Positions 56,022 through 64,000 of a DNA stretch of 64,000 bases are shown one piece after another; within the stretch, counting starts at the first letter, position 1, and each line of letters starts with the position of its first letter. Source of the DNA: an uncultured Collinsella sp. (GTDB lineage Bacteria; Actinomycetota; Coriobacteriia; Coriobacteriales; Coriobacteriaceae); the NCBI GenBank assembly GCA_900542175.1, contig UQNC01000001.1, positions 49,152-113,151 of the forward strand, written 5' to 3'. The notes under the pieces were generated by a model that saw only the letters and a program-made list of their open reading frames with translations, was not told where the DNA came from and did not search any database. The position numbers were made by a program, and so were the translations under genes.

Positions 56022-57500
56022 ATGACTGAGACCGCTAAGAAAAAGCGCGGTATGCCTTCATCGTTCACCATTCTTCTTGCTCTGCTGGCAATCGTCGCGG
56101 TTGTTACCGTTATCGTCTCCGGTACGTCCGGTGGCGCGGTTTCCGCTGCCCGCTTGAGCGATTTCTGCACCGCCCCGGTCAAGGGCTTCGCTGACGCTCT
56201 GCCCGTCTGCCTCTTCGTTATGATCCTCGGCGGCTTCCTCGGCATGATGACCGAGACCGGCGCCCTGGACAACGGCATTGCCGTTCTGGTGCAGAAGCTT
56301 AGGGGCAATGAGATCATGCTCATTCCCGTGCTGATGCTCATCTTCTCCCTCGGTGGTACCACCTATGGTATGTGCGAGGAGACCGTTCCCTTCTACGCCC
56401 TGCTCGCCGCCACCATGATGGCTGCTGGCTTCGACCCCATGGTCGGCGCTGCTACCGTCCTGCTCGGCGCTGGCTGCGGCTGCCTCGGCTCCACGGTTAA
56501 CCCGTTTGCCGTCGGTGCTGCCGTTGACGCTCTGACTGGCGTTGGCATTGAGGTCAACCAGTCCATCATCATCGGCCTCGGTGCCGTCCTGTGGATTGTT
56601 ACCACCGCCATGTCCATCTTCTTCGTCATGAGCTATGCCAAGAAGGTCAAGGCTGACAAGGGTTCCACCATCCTTTCGATGCAGGAGCTCAAGGACGCCG
56701 AAGAGGCTCACGGCAAGGCTGCTTCCGAGGTTCACAAGGAGGTCAAGCTCACCGGTCGTCAGAAGGGTGTTCTGATCGCCTTTGCCTTCACCTTCGTCGT
56801 CATGATCGTCGGCTTCATCCCGCTGGCCGACCTTAACGAGGGCGTCGCCAACTTCTTCGATGCTGGCGCTGTCTATGACGCTGACGGTAACGCCATCGTT
56901 CAGGGCTGGTCTGCCCTGATCACCGGCCTGCCCATTGGTCAGTGGTACTTCGACGAGGCTTCCACCTGGTTCTTCCTCATGGCTGTCCTGATCGGTATTA
57001 TCGGCGGCCTGTCCGAGAAGCAGATCGTCAACACCTTCATCACCGGCGCTGCCGACATGATGTCCGTTGTCCTCGTCATCGCCCTCGCCCGTGGTATCTC
57101 CGTCCTCATGGCTAGCACCGGCCTCGACGTCTACGTCCTCGACGCTGCCGCCAATGCTCTGGCTGGCCTGTCCGGCGTGATCTTCGCTCCCATGAGCTTC
57201 CTGGTCTACTTCGGCCTGTCCTTCCTGATCCCCTCGACCTCCGGTATGGCTACTGTCTCCATGCCCATCATGGGACCGCTGGCTGTTAAGCTCGGCTTCT
57301 CGCCCGAGGTCATGGTCATGATCTTCTCCGCCGCCATCGGCGTCGTGAACCTGTTCACCCCGACCTCCGGCGCCATCATGGGCGGTCTTGCTCTGGCCAA
57401 GATCGAGTGGACGACCTGGCTCAAGTTTGCTCTTAAGCTCATCGTCGCTCTCTCCGTCGTCTGCGCCATCATCCTGACCGTCGCTTGCGTGATGCTCTAA
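56022..57500 (+). CDS. YfcC family carrier, probable arginine/ornithine exchanger or basic amino acid transporter
   Basis: 492 aa, about twelve hydrophobic segments. N-terminal KKKRGMPSSFTILLALLAIV, then GGFLGMMTETGALDNGI, TYGMCEETVPFYALLAATMM and PSTSGMATVSMPIMGPLA, all typical of the YfcC/AbgT-like (ion transporter superfamily) carriers. Such genes often sit with arc genes and replace ArcD. Substrate inferred from context. A GGGGGG tract precedes the chosen ATG at 9 bases; an ATG at 56013 lies too close to it. Confidence 0.85.
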   Translation: MTETAKKKRGMPSSFTILLALLAIVAVVTVIVSGTSGGAVSAARLSDFCTAPVKGFADALPVCLFVMILGGFLGMMTETGALDNGIAVLVQKLRGNEIMLIPVLMLIFSLGGTTYGMCEETVPFYALLAATMMAAGFDPMVGAATVLLGAGCGCLGSTVNPFAVGAAVDALTGVGIEVNQSIIIGLGAVLWIVTTAMSIFFVMSYAKKVKADKGSTILSMQELKDAEEAHGKAASEVHKEVKLTGRQKGVLIAFAFTFVVMIVGFIPLADLNEGVANFFDAGAVYDADGNAIVQGWSALITGLPIGQWYFDEASTWFFLMAVLIGIIGGLSEKQIVNTFITGAADMMSVVLVIALARGISVLMASTGLDVYVLDAAANALAGLSGVIFAPMSFLVYFGLSFLIPSTSGMATVSMPIMGPLAVKLGFSPEVMVMIFSAAIGVVNLFTPTSGAIMGGLALAKIEWTTWLKFALKLIVALSVVCAIILTVACVML

Positions 57501-57504
57501 GTAC

Positions 57505-57640
57505 CCCTTGGGTACCCCACGGAAACCATGACGATCCTGTAAAGGATCACCTGGTCATCGTCTGTCCGGTGGGGTAACCCCACCGGTAGACTCCTACCTT
57601 TAGCCTCCTCCCGTTCCGTGCGCGGGAGGGGGCACTCTTG
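57505..57640 (+). other. Cluster of hairpins after the arc carrier gene
   Basis: Outer pairing TACCCCAC..GTGGGGTA (with a bulge) around ATGAC/GTCAT and GATCC/GGATC, then CCGGTGGGG/CCCCACCGG alternatives, then CCTCCCG/CGGGAGG. It sits between the carrier stop and the family 1 element and could be a processed 3'-UTR. Confidence 0.45.
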
Positions 57641-57641
57641 T

Positions 57642-57810
57642 GTTCCGGCGTTTTACCAAACGCCGGAACCACTCGACGCTGCAAGCCCGCCAGAGCGGCA
57701 ATCTGACGTTCAATCGTCGGGCATGGCCAAAAGGCCTATGCCCTCCTCTTTCACGTCACCTTGCTCGCTCTGGCGGGCTTTCGCTGACTTATGCTCCACC
57801 TGTGACGTTT
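57642..57810 (+). ncRNA. Family 1 structured 3'-UTR element, copy 2
   Basis: Hairpin I GTTCCGGCGTTT/AAACGCCGGAAC (57642-57669), closing stem GCCCGCCAGAGCG/CGCTCTGGCGGGC (57685-57697 with 57766-57778), GACGTTCAATCGTCG, inner hairpin GGGCATGGCC-AAAA-GGCC (57719-57743), CTCCTCTTTCACGTC. It shares about 80 of the core bases with the element at 12.1 kb, with compensatory changes in every stem. A further shared tail, CGCTGAC..GCTC.ACCTGT, lies past the closing stem. Confidence 0.72.
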
Positions 57811-57854
57811 CCATTATTGATACAAAGGCCAGGTTTGTTTGAACCAAAAAGGGG

Positions 57855-57923
57855 AAGTTGCGGTGGAATAGTTCCTGTTTGGCCGTCTTGAGGGGTTAAA
57901 CGGGAACTATTTCACCGCAACTT
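57855..57923. repeat. Long 26-bp hairpin ahead of the DUF1846 gene
   Basis: AAGTTGCGGTGGAATAGTTC.../...GAACTATTTCACCGCAACTT with two G-U pairs and a 17-nt loop. No T-run; possible terminator, repeat or DNA-binding site. Confidence 0.5.
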
Positions 57924-57985
57924 ATCGATGACGTGTTTGGTTGATGCCCGTTGGCTGCTTGGGTGTTGGGAAGGGTCTGCTCCGT

Positions 57986-57991
57986 TATAAT
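57986..57991 (+). promoter_or_regulatory. -10 box of the DUF1846 gene
   Basis: Consensus TATAAT 39 bases upstream of the start. Confidence 0.5.
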
Positions 57992-58030
57992 CGCCTAGAA
58001 CATTAAATGGAAACGGGACGGGAGCCATAT

Positions 58031-59512
58031 ATGCGCCAGGGTTTCGACAACGCGAAGTATATCGAGCTGCAGGCCGCTCATATTAAAGAGCGTATCTCGC
58101 AGTTTGGCGGCAAGCTGTATTTGGAGTTTGGCGGCAAGCTGTTCGATGACTATCATGCGAGTCGTGTACTGCCGGGTTTTGAGCCGGACAGCAAGTTCCG
58201 CATGCTCAAGAGCATCGCCGACGATGTCGAGGTTATCATCGCGATCAACGCGAACCACATCGAGAAAAACAAGGCTCGTGGTGACCTTGGCATTACCTAT
58301 GACGAGGATGTGCTGCGCCTGGTTGACCTGTTCCGCGGCAACGGCTTTGCCGTCGCGGCTGTGGTTATCACCCAGTACGCCGGCCAGCCTGCTGCCGATG
58401 TGTTCCGCAACCGCTTGAACGCGCTCGGTATTCCCGCCAAGCTGCACTATCCCATCGAGGGGTATCCGCACGATGTCGATCTGATCGTGTCCGACGATGG
58501 CTACGGCAAGAACGAGTTTGTCGAGACCACGCGTCCGCTCGTTGTCGTGACGGCACCCGGCCCCGGCTCGGGCAAGCTCGCCACTTGCCTCTCGCAGCTG
58601 TATCACGAGCATAAGCACGGTACCGCCGCCGGCTATGCCAAGTTTGAGACCTTCCCGGTCTGGAATCTTCCTCTGACGCATCCGGTCAATATTGCCTACG
58701 AGGCCGCCACGGCAGACCTCGATGATGCCAACATCATCGACTCCTTCCACCTGGAGGCCTACAACAAGACCACGGTCAACTACAACCGCGACGTCGAGGC
58801 CTTCCCGGTAGTCCGTGCCCTGATGGAAAAGATCCTGGGCAAGAGCCCCTACCAGAGCCCTACGGACATGGGCGTCAATATGGTCGGTTTTGCCATCACC
58901 GATGACGATGCCTGCCGCGACGCTTCCAAGATGGAGATCGTCCGCCGCTACTTTACCGCGGTCGAAAATGTGCGCCGTACCGGCGTGGGCGATGAGCAAG
59001 TCGACCGTCTCAAGATTATTATGAAGAAAGCCGGCATCGATAAGAACTACTCACCGGCGCGCTCGGCGGCCCTCACCAGGGAGCAGCTGACGGGTGGTCC
59101 CGTGGGTGCCATGGTCATGCCCGATGGCTCCGTGGTGACCGGTAAGACCTCCACGCGCCTGGGCGCCGCAAGTTCGCTCATTATGAACGCCCTCAAGCAT
59201 GTCTCGGGCGTCGACCTTGAGCTCGAGGTCATTAGCGATGAGGCGATCGAGCCCATCAGTAAGCTCAAGACGCATTTCCTGGGCAGCAAAAACCCGCGCC
59301 TCCACACCGACGAGACGCTTATGGCGCTGTCGATCACCTCGGCCACGAGTGAGACGGCCGCTCGCGTCCTTTCGGGCCTGGAGCAGCTGCGCGGTTGCGA
59401 TGCCTTCTTTAGCGTGATTATCTCGCCGACGGACGAGACGGTACTGCGCAAGTTGGGCATCAACGTGTGCTGCGAGCCCAAGTTTGAGCGCCGCGGTTTC
59501 TTCCATCGCTAA
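58031..59512 (+). CDS. DUF1846 family protein
   Basis: 493 aa conserved protein of unknown function, common in Firmicutes and Actinobacteria. Two-part build: N-terminal segment with FGGKLYLEFGGKLFDDYHASRVLPGF and LVVVTAPGPGSGKLATCLSQ, a P-loop-like GPGSGK motif near residue 175. C-terminal part has GVNMVGFAITDDDACRDASKMEI and VTGKTSTRLGAASSLIMNALK. Cytoplasmic, no membrane segment. The start at 58031 follows GGGAG; monocistronic with a strong terminator. Confidence 0.88.
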   Translation: MRQGFDNAKYIELQAAHIKERISQFGGKLYLEFGGKLFDDYHASRVLPGFEPDSKFRMLKSIADDVEVIIAINANHIEKNKARGDLGITYDEDVLRLVDLFRGNGFAVAAVVITQYAGQPAADVFRNRLNALGIPAKLHYPIEGYPHDVDLIVSDDGYGKNEFVETTRPLVVVTAPGPGSGKLATCLSQLYHEHKHGTAAGYAKFETFPVWNLPLTHPVNIAYEAATADLDDANIIDSFHLEAYNKTTVNYNRDVEAFPVVRALMEKILGKSPYQSPTDMGVNMVGFAITDDDACRDASKMEIVRRYFTAVENVRRTGVGDEQVDRLKIIMKKAGIDKNYSPARSAALTREQLTGGPVGAMVMPDGSVVTGKTSTRLGAASSLIMNALKHVSGVDLELEVISDEAIEPISKLKTHFLGSKNPRLHTDETLMALSITSATSETAARVLSGLEQLRGCDAFFSVIISPTDETVLRKLGINVCCEPKFERRGFFHR

Positions 59513-59546
59513 GTTTGAAGCACCGCGGTAATTGCATTGCATTTTG

Positions 59547-59579
59547 GCCGTATCGGGTTAGCGCCCGGTACGGCTTTTT
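59547..59579 (+). terminator. Intrinsic terminator of the DUF1846 gene
   Basis: GCCGTATCGGG/CCCGGTACGGC (one G-U) with a 6-nt loop and five T. Confidence 0.88.
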
Positions 59580-59645
59580 GATCAATAAAGCGTCTATTTC
59601 GGCGAAAAATAGCTGTTTACCTGCCTAGAAACAATTTGAGCGGTA

Positions 59646-59651
59646 TACAAT
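59646..59651 (+). promoter_or_regulatory. Putative -10 box of the winged-helix gene
   Basis: TACAAT within the near-palindrome CGGTATACAATAACCG; an operator overlapping the promoter is possible. Confidence 0.45.
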
Positions 59652-59768
59652 AACCGTAACTGTTTCATCCTTAGCGGGATGCCGCATGATGGATATTACC
59701 TGCCATCGTGAGGTGTGTCGGTCGCGCACGGCGCGTTAGATGCTCGTGCTCGGTTTGAGGAGGCTGCT

Positions 59769-60107
59769 ATGGCGGGCAAGGGTTGTGCGAGTGTTAACGA
59801 TATGAAGCGTGTCGAGGTGCTGGTGTTGATGGAGATCGACCAGCAAACCGAAGACAATGGCGGGCCGTATGGTTTCTCGCGCAAAACGCTTGCCGAGCGC
59901 GTGGGGGTTTCGCCGTATCGTGCCCGCGCCGCAATCGATCGCTTGGATTCCGAAGGTATGATTGATGTCGTCTCGCGTTATAGCGACGACGGCGGTCAGC
60001 TTGCAAATGGCATTTGCCTCACCGAACGTGGTGAGTGGTATCTTGAGGGCGTCCGTACCGGCATGCTCGTTCAAGAAATGCTTGAGGACGAGGTTGCTGA
60101 TCGATAG
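59769..60107 (+). CDS. Small winged helix-turn-helix protein
   Basis: 112 aa. VEVLVLMEIDQQTEDNGGPYGFSRKTLAERVGVSPYRARAAIDRLDSEGMIDVVSRYSDDGGQ is a winged-helix plan: LAERVGVSPYRARAAI as the recognition pair, then a wing. The C-terminal helix (GVRTGMLVQEMLEDEVADR) could dimerise. GAGGAGG decides the start at 59769. Target unknown; it may autoregulate through the dyad at its -10 box. Confidence 0.75.
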   Translation: MAGKGCASVNDMKRVEVLVLMEIDQQTEDNGGPYGFSRKTLAERVGVSPYRARAAIDRLDSEGMIDVVSRYSDDGGQLANGICLTERGEWYLEGVRTGMLVQEMLEDEVADR

Positions 60108-60132
60108 CAGCATGTAACCCTTGCCATAGCGA

Positions 60133-60160
60133 CGCCGCCTGGGAAACCGGGCGGCGTTTT
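60133..60160 (+). terminator. Intrinsic terminator of the winged-helix gene
   Basis: CGCCGCCTGG/CCGGGCGGCG with loop GAAA and TTTT. Confidence 0.85.
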
Positions 60161-60234
60161 GTTTCAAGATGGAGAAATGCTATTGCGCGTAAGAAAAATT
60201 GCGTGCGGCGTGCGTCGCGAGTATTACAATGAAG

Positions 60235-60240
60235 ACCCGT
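60235..60240 (+). promoter_or_regulatory. -10 box of pyrG
   Basis: TACAAT 45 bases upstream of the pyrG start. The short leader shows no terminator hairpin. Confidence 0.45.
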
Positions 60241-60285
60241 AAGATGTGTATGGACAACTTCTACGGGAAGCGCAGGTAACTCAAT

Positions 60286-61947
60286 ATGACCAAGCATGTG
60301 TTCGTGACCGGCGGCGTGGTTTCGTCTCTGGGCAAGGGTATTACCGCGGCCTCGCTGGGCCGTCTGCTCAAGTCGCGCGGGTACAAGGTAACGATGCAAA
60401 AGGCCGACCCGTATCTGAACGTCGACCCCGGCACCATGAGTCCGTTCCAGCATGGCGAGGTCTTTGTGACCGAGGACGGCTACGAGTCCGATCTGGACCT
60501 GGGCCACTACGAGCGCTTTATCGACGAGAACCTGACCCGCGATTCCAACTTTACGACTGGTGCCATCTATAAGAGCCTGATCGCCCGCGAGCGTCGCGGT
60601 GACTTTTTAGGCGGTACCGTGCAGGTGATTCCTCACGTCACCAATGCCATTAAGGATAAGTTCCGCCGCATCGAGGAGCAGACCGGCTCCGATGTAGTCA
60701 TCACCGAGCTGGGCGGCACGATCGGCGACATCGAGTCCCAACCGTTTGTCGAGGCCATTCGTCAGTACCGCAAGGAGGCCGGCCCCGAGAACGTCTGCTA
60801 CATCCACGTGTCGCTCGTTCCCTATATCGCCGCCGCCCACGAGGTCAAGACCAAGCCCACGCAGCATTCCGTCAAGGAGCTCCGCAGCTTTGGCATCCAG
60901 CCCGATATTATCGTGTTGCGCTCCGACCACCATATCGATGACGCTATCCGCGGGAAGATCGCAAGCTTCTGCGACGTCGACACCGATTGCGTCTTTACCA
61001 ACGAGGACTGCGCGAGCATTTACGATGTTCCGCAGCTGCTTGCCGAGCAGGACTTTGACCTGCGCATTTGCGAGCGCCTGGGTCTGGACCCGCGTGAGCG
61101 CGACATGAGCGAGTGGAACGAGTTCCTGCGCAAACAGAATCACGCCAACCATCACGCCGACAAGGTGAAGATTGCCGTCGTTGGCAAGTACACGCAGCTG
61201 CCCGATGCGTACCTGTCGGTTATCGAGGCCCTGCACCATGCGGGTGTCTTCTACGATCGCCATGTGGACGTCCAGCTGGTCGACGGCGAGAGCCTCGACG
61301 AGCAGAATGTCTCCGAAGTTCTGGGCGGCGCTTCGGGCATCCTGGTCCCCGGCGGCTTTGGCAAGCGCGCCCTGGAGGGCAAGATCCTCGCGGCCGAGTT
61401 TGCCCGCGAGCACAAGATTCCGTATCTGGGCATTTGCCTGGGTATGCAGGTGGCCGTGTGCGAGTTCGCCCGCAACGTCGTCGGCCTTGCCGGCGCCAGC
61501 TCCTCCGAGTTCGACCCGGACGGTCCGTTTAGCGTCATCGATCTGATGAGCTCGCAGGAGGATGTGACCGAGAAGGGCGGCACCATGCGTCTGGGCGCCT
61601 ATCCGTGCAAGCTCGCCGCCGATACCCTCGCTCGCGAGGCATATGGCGAGGATCTCGTCTACGAGCGTCACCGTCACCGCTTTGAGTTTAACAACGCCTT
61701 CCGCGACCAGCTCGAGGACGCCGGCTTGGTTATCTCTGGCCTCTCGCCCGACGAGCGCCTGGTCGAGATGGTCGAGCTGCCGCGCGACGTGCATCCGTGG
61801 TATGTGGCAACCCAGGCTCACCCCGAGTTCAAGAGCCGTCCGACCAACCCGCAGCCGCTGTTCCGAGAGTTCGTGCGTGCCTCGATCGGTCAGCACGAGG
61901 GCGTCGATCGCCTGCAGGTGACGCCCATGAACCTCGCTACGGACTAA
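60286..61947 (+). CDS. pyrG: CTP synthase
   Basis: UTP + glutamine + ATP to CTP. 553 aa. N-terminal amidoligase domain: KHVFVTGGVVSSLGKGITAA (P-loop), GTMSPFQHGEVFVTEDGYE, ELGGTIGDIES. C-terminal class I glutaminase: nucleophile Cys in LGICLGMQVAVCEF and the His/Glu pair in THPEF-like AHPEFKSRP. RHRHRFEFNN is the conserved lid. The stop is followed within 2 bases by the xerD start, so the two genes are likely co-transcribed. Confidence 0.96.
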   Translation: MTKHVFVTGGVVSSLGKGITAASLGRLLKSRGYKVTMQKADPYLNVDPGTMSPFQHGEVFVTEDGYESDLDLGHYERFIDENLTRDSNFTTGAIYKSLIARERRGDFLGGTVQVIPHVTNAIKDKFRRIEEQTGSDVVITELGGTIGDIESQPFVEAIRQYRKEAGPENVCYIHVSLVPYIAAAHEVKTKPTQHSVKELRSFGIQPDIIVLRSDHHIDDAIRGKIASFCDVDTDCVFTNEDCASIYDVPQLLAEQDFDLRICERLGLDPRERDMSEWNEFLRKQNHANHHADKVKIAVVGKYTQLPDAYLSVIEALHHAGVFYDRHVDVQLVDGESLDEQNVSEVLGGASGILVPGGFGKRALEGKILAAEFAREHKIPYLGICLGMQVAVCEFARNVVGLAGASSSEFDPDGPFSVIDLMSSQEDVTEKGGTMRLGAYPCKLAADTLAREAYGEDLVYERHRHRFEFNNAFRDQLEDAGLVISGLSPDERLVEMVELPRDVHPWYVATQAHPEFKSRPTNPQPLFREFVRASIGQHEGVDRLQVTPMNLATD

Positions 61948-61949
61948 GG

Positions 61950-62891
61950 GTGCCGGCGAACAAAGAACATACCGAAGCTACTCCCTCGTCGCTCGCCGTG
62001 GCGGCGGGGGAGTATCTCGATTACCTCGCGGTCGAGCGGGGTTTGGCGCGCAACACGATTGCGGCCTATCGTCGTGACCTGACGACGTACTGCGCCTATC
62101 TGGAGCGGGCGGGCATCATGTCTTTTGATGAGGTGACTCGTCAGGTCGTGGAGGGCTTTGTCGCCGACCGTCGCGATGGGGGCTATTCCGATGCCTCGGT
62201 GGAGCGTGCGCTTGCTGCCGTGAAGGGCCTGCATGCCTTTTTGGTGCGCGATGGGATTGTGGCCCAAAATCCAACGGCGGCGTTGCGTCTGCCTAAAAAG
62301 GCTGAGCGTTTGCCGGAGTATCTATCGGTGGAGGATGTCTCGGCGCTGCTCGATCAAGACTTCCCCGAGGGCGAGATGGGCTTGCGCGACCATGTCATCT
62401 TGGAAGTGCTCTACGGATGCGGCTTGCGTGTGAGCGAGTTGGTGGGGCTCGATGTGGGCGATATCCATATCGACGATGGCTTTGTGCTCGTTCGCGGTAA
62501 GGGCTCAAAGGAACGCCTGTCCCCGCTGGTGGGAAGCGCGGCGCGAGCTCTGACGCTCTATTTAACTGAGGGGCGTTCTCGCTTGGCGGCCCATGCCCAC
62601 GGAACCGAGACCTCGGCGGTCTTTTTAAATAAGAACGGCCGCCGTCTGTCGCGCCAGGGCATCCATGCCATCTGTGAGCGCTACGGGCGCCAGGTGGGGC
62701 TGGTGGGACTCCATCCCCATACGCTGCGTCACTCCTTTGCCACCCATATGCTTGCGGGCGGTGCAGACCTCCGTGTGCTACAGGAGATCTTGGGACATGC
62801 CGATATATCGACCACGCAGGTCTACACGCATGTCGACCGTACGCAACTGACCGAGGTCTATCTGGCGGCGCACCCGCTGGCACATCGTTAA
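61950..62891 (+). CDS. xerD: Tyrosine recombinase XerD/XerC
   Basis: 313 aa from a GTG start 2 bases after pyrG. N-terminal SAM-like core-binding domain (AAGEYLDYLAVERGLARNTIAAYRRDL). C-terminal catalytic domain with Arg in CGLRVSELVGL, Lys in RGKGSKERLSP, HTLRHSFATHML (His-x-x-Arg), LGHADISTTQVYTHV (His and nucleophile Tyr). Full length and no cargo-type features, so it is the housekeeping chromosome-dimer resolvase rather than a phage integrase. Weak ribosome-binding site; coupling to pyrG likely. Confidence 0.9.
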   Translation: MPANKEHTEATPSSLAVAAGEYLDYLAVERGLARNTIAAYRRDLTTYCAYLERAGIMSFDEVTRQVVEGFVADRRDGGYSDASVERALAAVKGLHAFLVRDGIVAQNPTAALRLPKKAERLPEYLSVEDVSALLDQDFPEGEMGLRDHVILEVLYGCGLRVSELVGLDVGDIHIDDGFVLVRGKGSKERLSPLVGSAARALTLYLTEGRSRLAAHAHGTETSAVFLNKNGRRLSRQGIHAICERYGRQVGLVGLHPHTLRHSFATHMLAGGADLRVLQEILGHADISTTQVYTHVDRTQLTEVYLAAHPLAHR

Positions 62892-62983
62892 CACATCGCT
62901 GGCCTGCATATCTATAGGTATTTGGGGACGGGCCCCAGATGAACTGCGTCCCGAATCTTGGCCTTCTTTATTAGAAGCGAACA

Positions 62984-63891
62984 CTAGGACGCTTTCAATA
63001 GCCGTTTCCGAAACTCCACCGGGGTGAGGCCGCCGAGCGCCACCTGGCGACGCCTCGTGTTCCAATGCACGACGTAGGCGTTGAGGTCCCTCTTGAAGGA
63101 CTCGAAGTCGGCCCACTCGACGCCCCTGAAGAACTCGTCCTTGAGATGCCCGAACACCTGCTCCGTCGCCCCGTTGTCTAGGCAGTTGCCCTTTCTCGAC
63201 ATGCTCTGCCTGGCGCCGTGCCTCCTGAGCTCGCCGGTCCACCTGGGGTGCTGGTACTGCCAGCCCATGTCGCTGTGGACGATCGGCGAGGCCCCGGCCG
63301 GCATCCTCGCGAACAGGCGCCTGAGCACCTCCTCCTGCTGGGCCATGTCCGGGCTCGTCGACACCGACCAGGAGACGATCTCCTTCGTGCAGAAGTCGTA
63401 GACCGGGGCGAAGTACGCCTTGCCCCAGGGCTGCCTGAATTCCGTGACGTCGGTCCCGAGCTTCTCCCACGGGGCGCCCGCGCGAAAGTCACGCGCTATC
63501 AGGTTGTCGAATCTCTCGCCGACCGGGCCGCGGTAGGAGTTGTAGCGATGGTAGTCGGTCTCCCGGCGGATGCCGCAGCGGATGCCGAGCTCCCGCATCA
63601 TCTTGAGGACCGTCTTGTCCGCTATCCTCGCGCCCAGCTCGGCCCTCAGGCACATCGCTATCTGGCGGTGGCCGCACCCGTTCGCCGTCCTCGAGAAGAT
63701 CTCGCGCACGGCCCCCCGGAGCTCTGGCCGGGTCGCTCTCGGCGGGTGCGCTGCGGCATAGTGGTAGCTCGACGGCGCGAGCCGCGCGGCCGCGAGCAGG
63801 TCGCATAGGCGGTGGTGCCCTGAAAGGGAGGCTACGACCTGGGCTTTCTCCCAGTTCGAGAGCTCTTCTCCGCTTTCAGGGCTATCGATTT
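62984..63891 (-). CDS. IS3 family transposase OrfB (rve/DDE integrase core)
   Basis: Reads in the -1 frame relative to OrfA. The DDE catalytic residues are visible: GTDVTEFRQPWGK (Asp), PIVHSDMGWQYQH (Asp), and ATEQVFGHLKDE (Glu). HTH_21-type N-terminal part with CGHRQIAMCLRAELGARI and the RCGIRRETDYHRYNSYRG block. C-terminal YVVHWNTRRRQVALGGLTPVEFR is typical of the IS150 group. The catalytic part is intact. No ATG near the frame beginning; a GTG at 63709 gives only the C-terminal two thirds, so expression probably depends on frameshifting from OrfA. Confidence 0.9.
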
Positions 63892-64000
63892 TTTTAGATA
63901 CGCCACCTGGGCCTCGAGTTTGCGCACGCGCTCCTCGAGCTCCCGCTCGCGCGTCCGCCCCCCGGGGCCCTCCGGCCTGCCGCGGCGTCCCGGCTCGAGC
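63832..64000 (-). CDS. IS3 family OrfA, 3' part (cut by the window edge)
   Basis: Frame open from the edge: ...GRRGRPEG, then TREREL, EERVRKLEAQVAYLKKSIAL and a basic end SSRTGRKPRS. This is the leucine-zipper C-terminus of the IS150-type OrfA, whose N-terminal helix-turn-helix lies beyond 64000. Confidence 0.8.
   Translation of the reverse strand, partial: LEPGRRGRPEGPGGRTRERELEERVRKLEAQVAYLKKSIALKAEKSSRTGRKPRS
63889..63895 (-). other. Programmed -1 frameshift site of the IS3 element
   Basis: Seven consecutive A on the minus strand (CTAAAAAAATCG), located where the OrfA and OrfB frames overlap. This is the A-type slippery run used by IS3 elements to make the OrfAB fusion transposase. Confidence 0.75.

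Noticed and set aside
50442..57500. Complete arginine deiminase pathway including carbamate kinase (arcC)
   Set aside because: No frame in this region has carbamate kinase features; arcC must lie elsewhere or be replaced.
61950..62891. Tyrosine recombinase as the integrase of a genomic island
   Set aside because: It follows pyrG directly, has standard XerD length and motifs, and no attachment repeats or island genes are present.

Overview
The window reads as chromosome of a Coriobacteriia gut actinobacterium, most likely Collinsella or a close relative. The basis is a G+C-rich genome with strong G/C third positions, anaerobic fermentation genes (L-lactate dehydrogenase, two acetate kinases, phosphotransacetylase), an arginine deiminase pathway, ECF vitamin/amino-acid transport, and a MOSC protein. 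The genus call rests on gene content and remembered sequence style, not on a search. I see no rRNA, tRNA, CRISPR array or prophage. The only clear mobile element is an IS3-family insertion sequence cut by the right edge.

Layout. 1-11.2 kb: ettA, two hypothetical surface or low-complexity proteins, nadE, an aminotransferase, ldh, a DUF2974 hydrolase between two REP-like repeats, and an NdpA-like nucleoid protein. 11.2-18.6 kb: a Phd/RelE-type toxin-antitoxin pair, the lysine/diaminopimelate operon (lysA-dapA, dapB, dapH) under a lysine riboswitch, a divergent M20D deacetylase, and a HigBA pair. 18.6-25.7 kb: a lipoprotein whose ribosome-binding site lies in a long hairpin, a membrane Ser/Thr kinase, a secreted coiled-coil cell-wall protein, a MOSC protein, and an ATP-grasp ligase plus aspartate racemase pair (probable D-Asp peptidoglycan bridge). 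25.7-29.3 kb: an ECF transporter (S, fused double ATPase, T) behind a tryptophan leader peptide. 29.4-36.9 kb: a secreted C69 dipeptidase, a 30-residue membrane peptide, a lipid kinase, rnd, a YugP-type protease, xseAB and a HIT protein. 37-40.9 kb: two tandem ackA genes facing pta. 41-49.9 kb: glf plus a glycosyltransferase, a P1-family peptidase, maf, a DJ-1 protein, a TrmA/RlmD methyltransferase and ppk. 50.4-57.5 kb: arcA, aminotransferase, a second identical arcA, arcB and a YfcC-type carrier. 57.5-64 kb: structured non-coding DNA, a DUF1846 gene, a winged-helix protein, pyrG, xerD and the IS3 element.

The most unusual signal is non-coding. Two families of long-stem elements lie just downstream of stop codons. 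Each keeps one orientation relative to the gene it follows. Their stems change in sequence but stay paired, while short internal-loop sequences are conserved. Family 1 has members after dapH, after the ECF S gene and after the arc carrier. Family 2 has members after pta, after the glycosyltransferase and after the P1 peptidase. This pattern suggests selected 3'-UTR RNAs rather than copied transposons.

How the genes work together: lysA-dapA, dapB, dapH and the divergent deacetylase make meso-diaminopimelate and lysine by the acetylated route. The ligase/racemase pair and the secreted cell-wall protein act on the same peptidoglycan. pta/ackA and arcA/arcB give ATP or its precursors by substrate-level routes; no carbamate kinase gene is present here. 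Regulation visible in sequence includes a lysine riboswitch, a Trp attenuator, two toxin-antitoxin operators, and paired direct repeats with 21-bp periodicity upstream of both arcA genes and the C69 peptidase.
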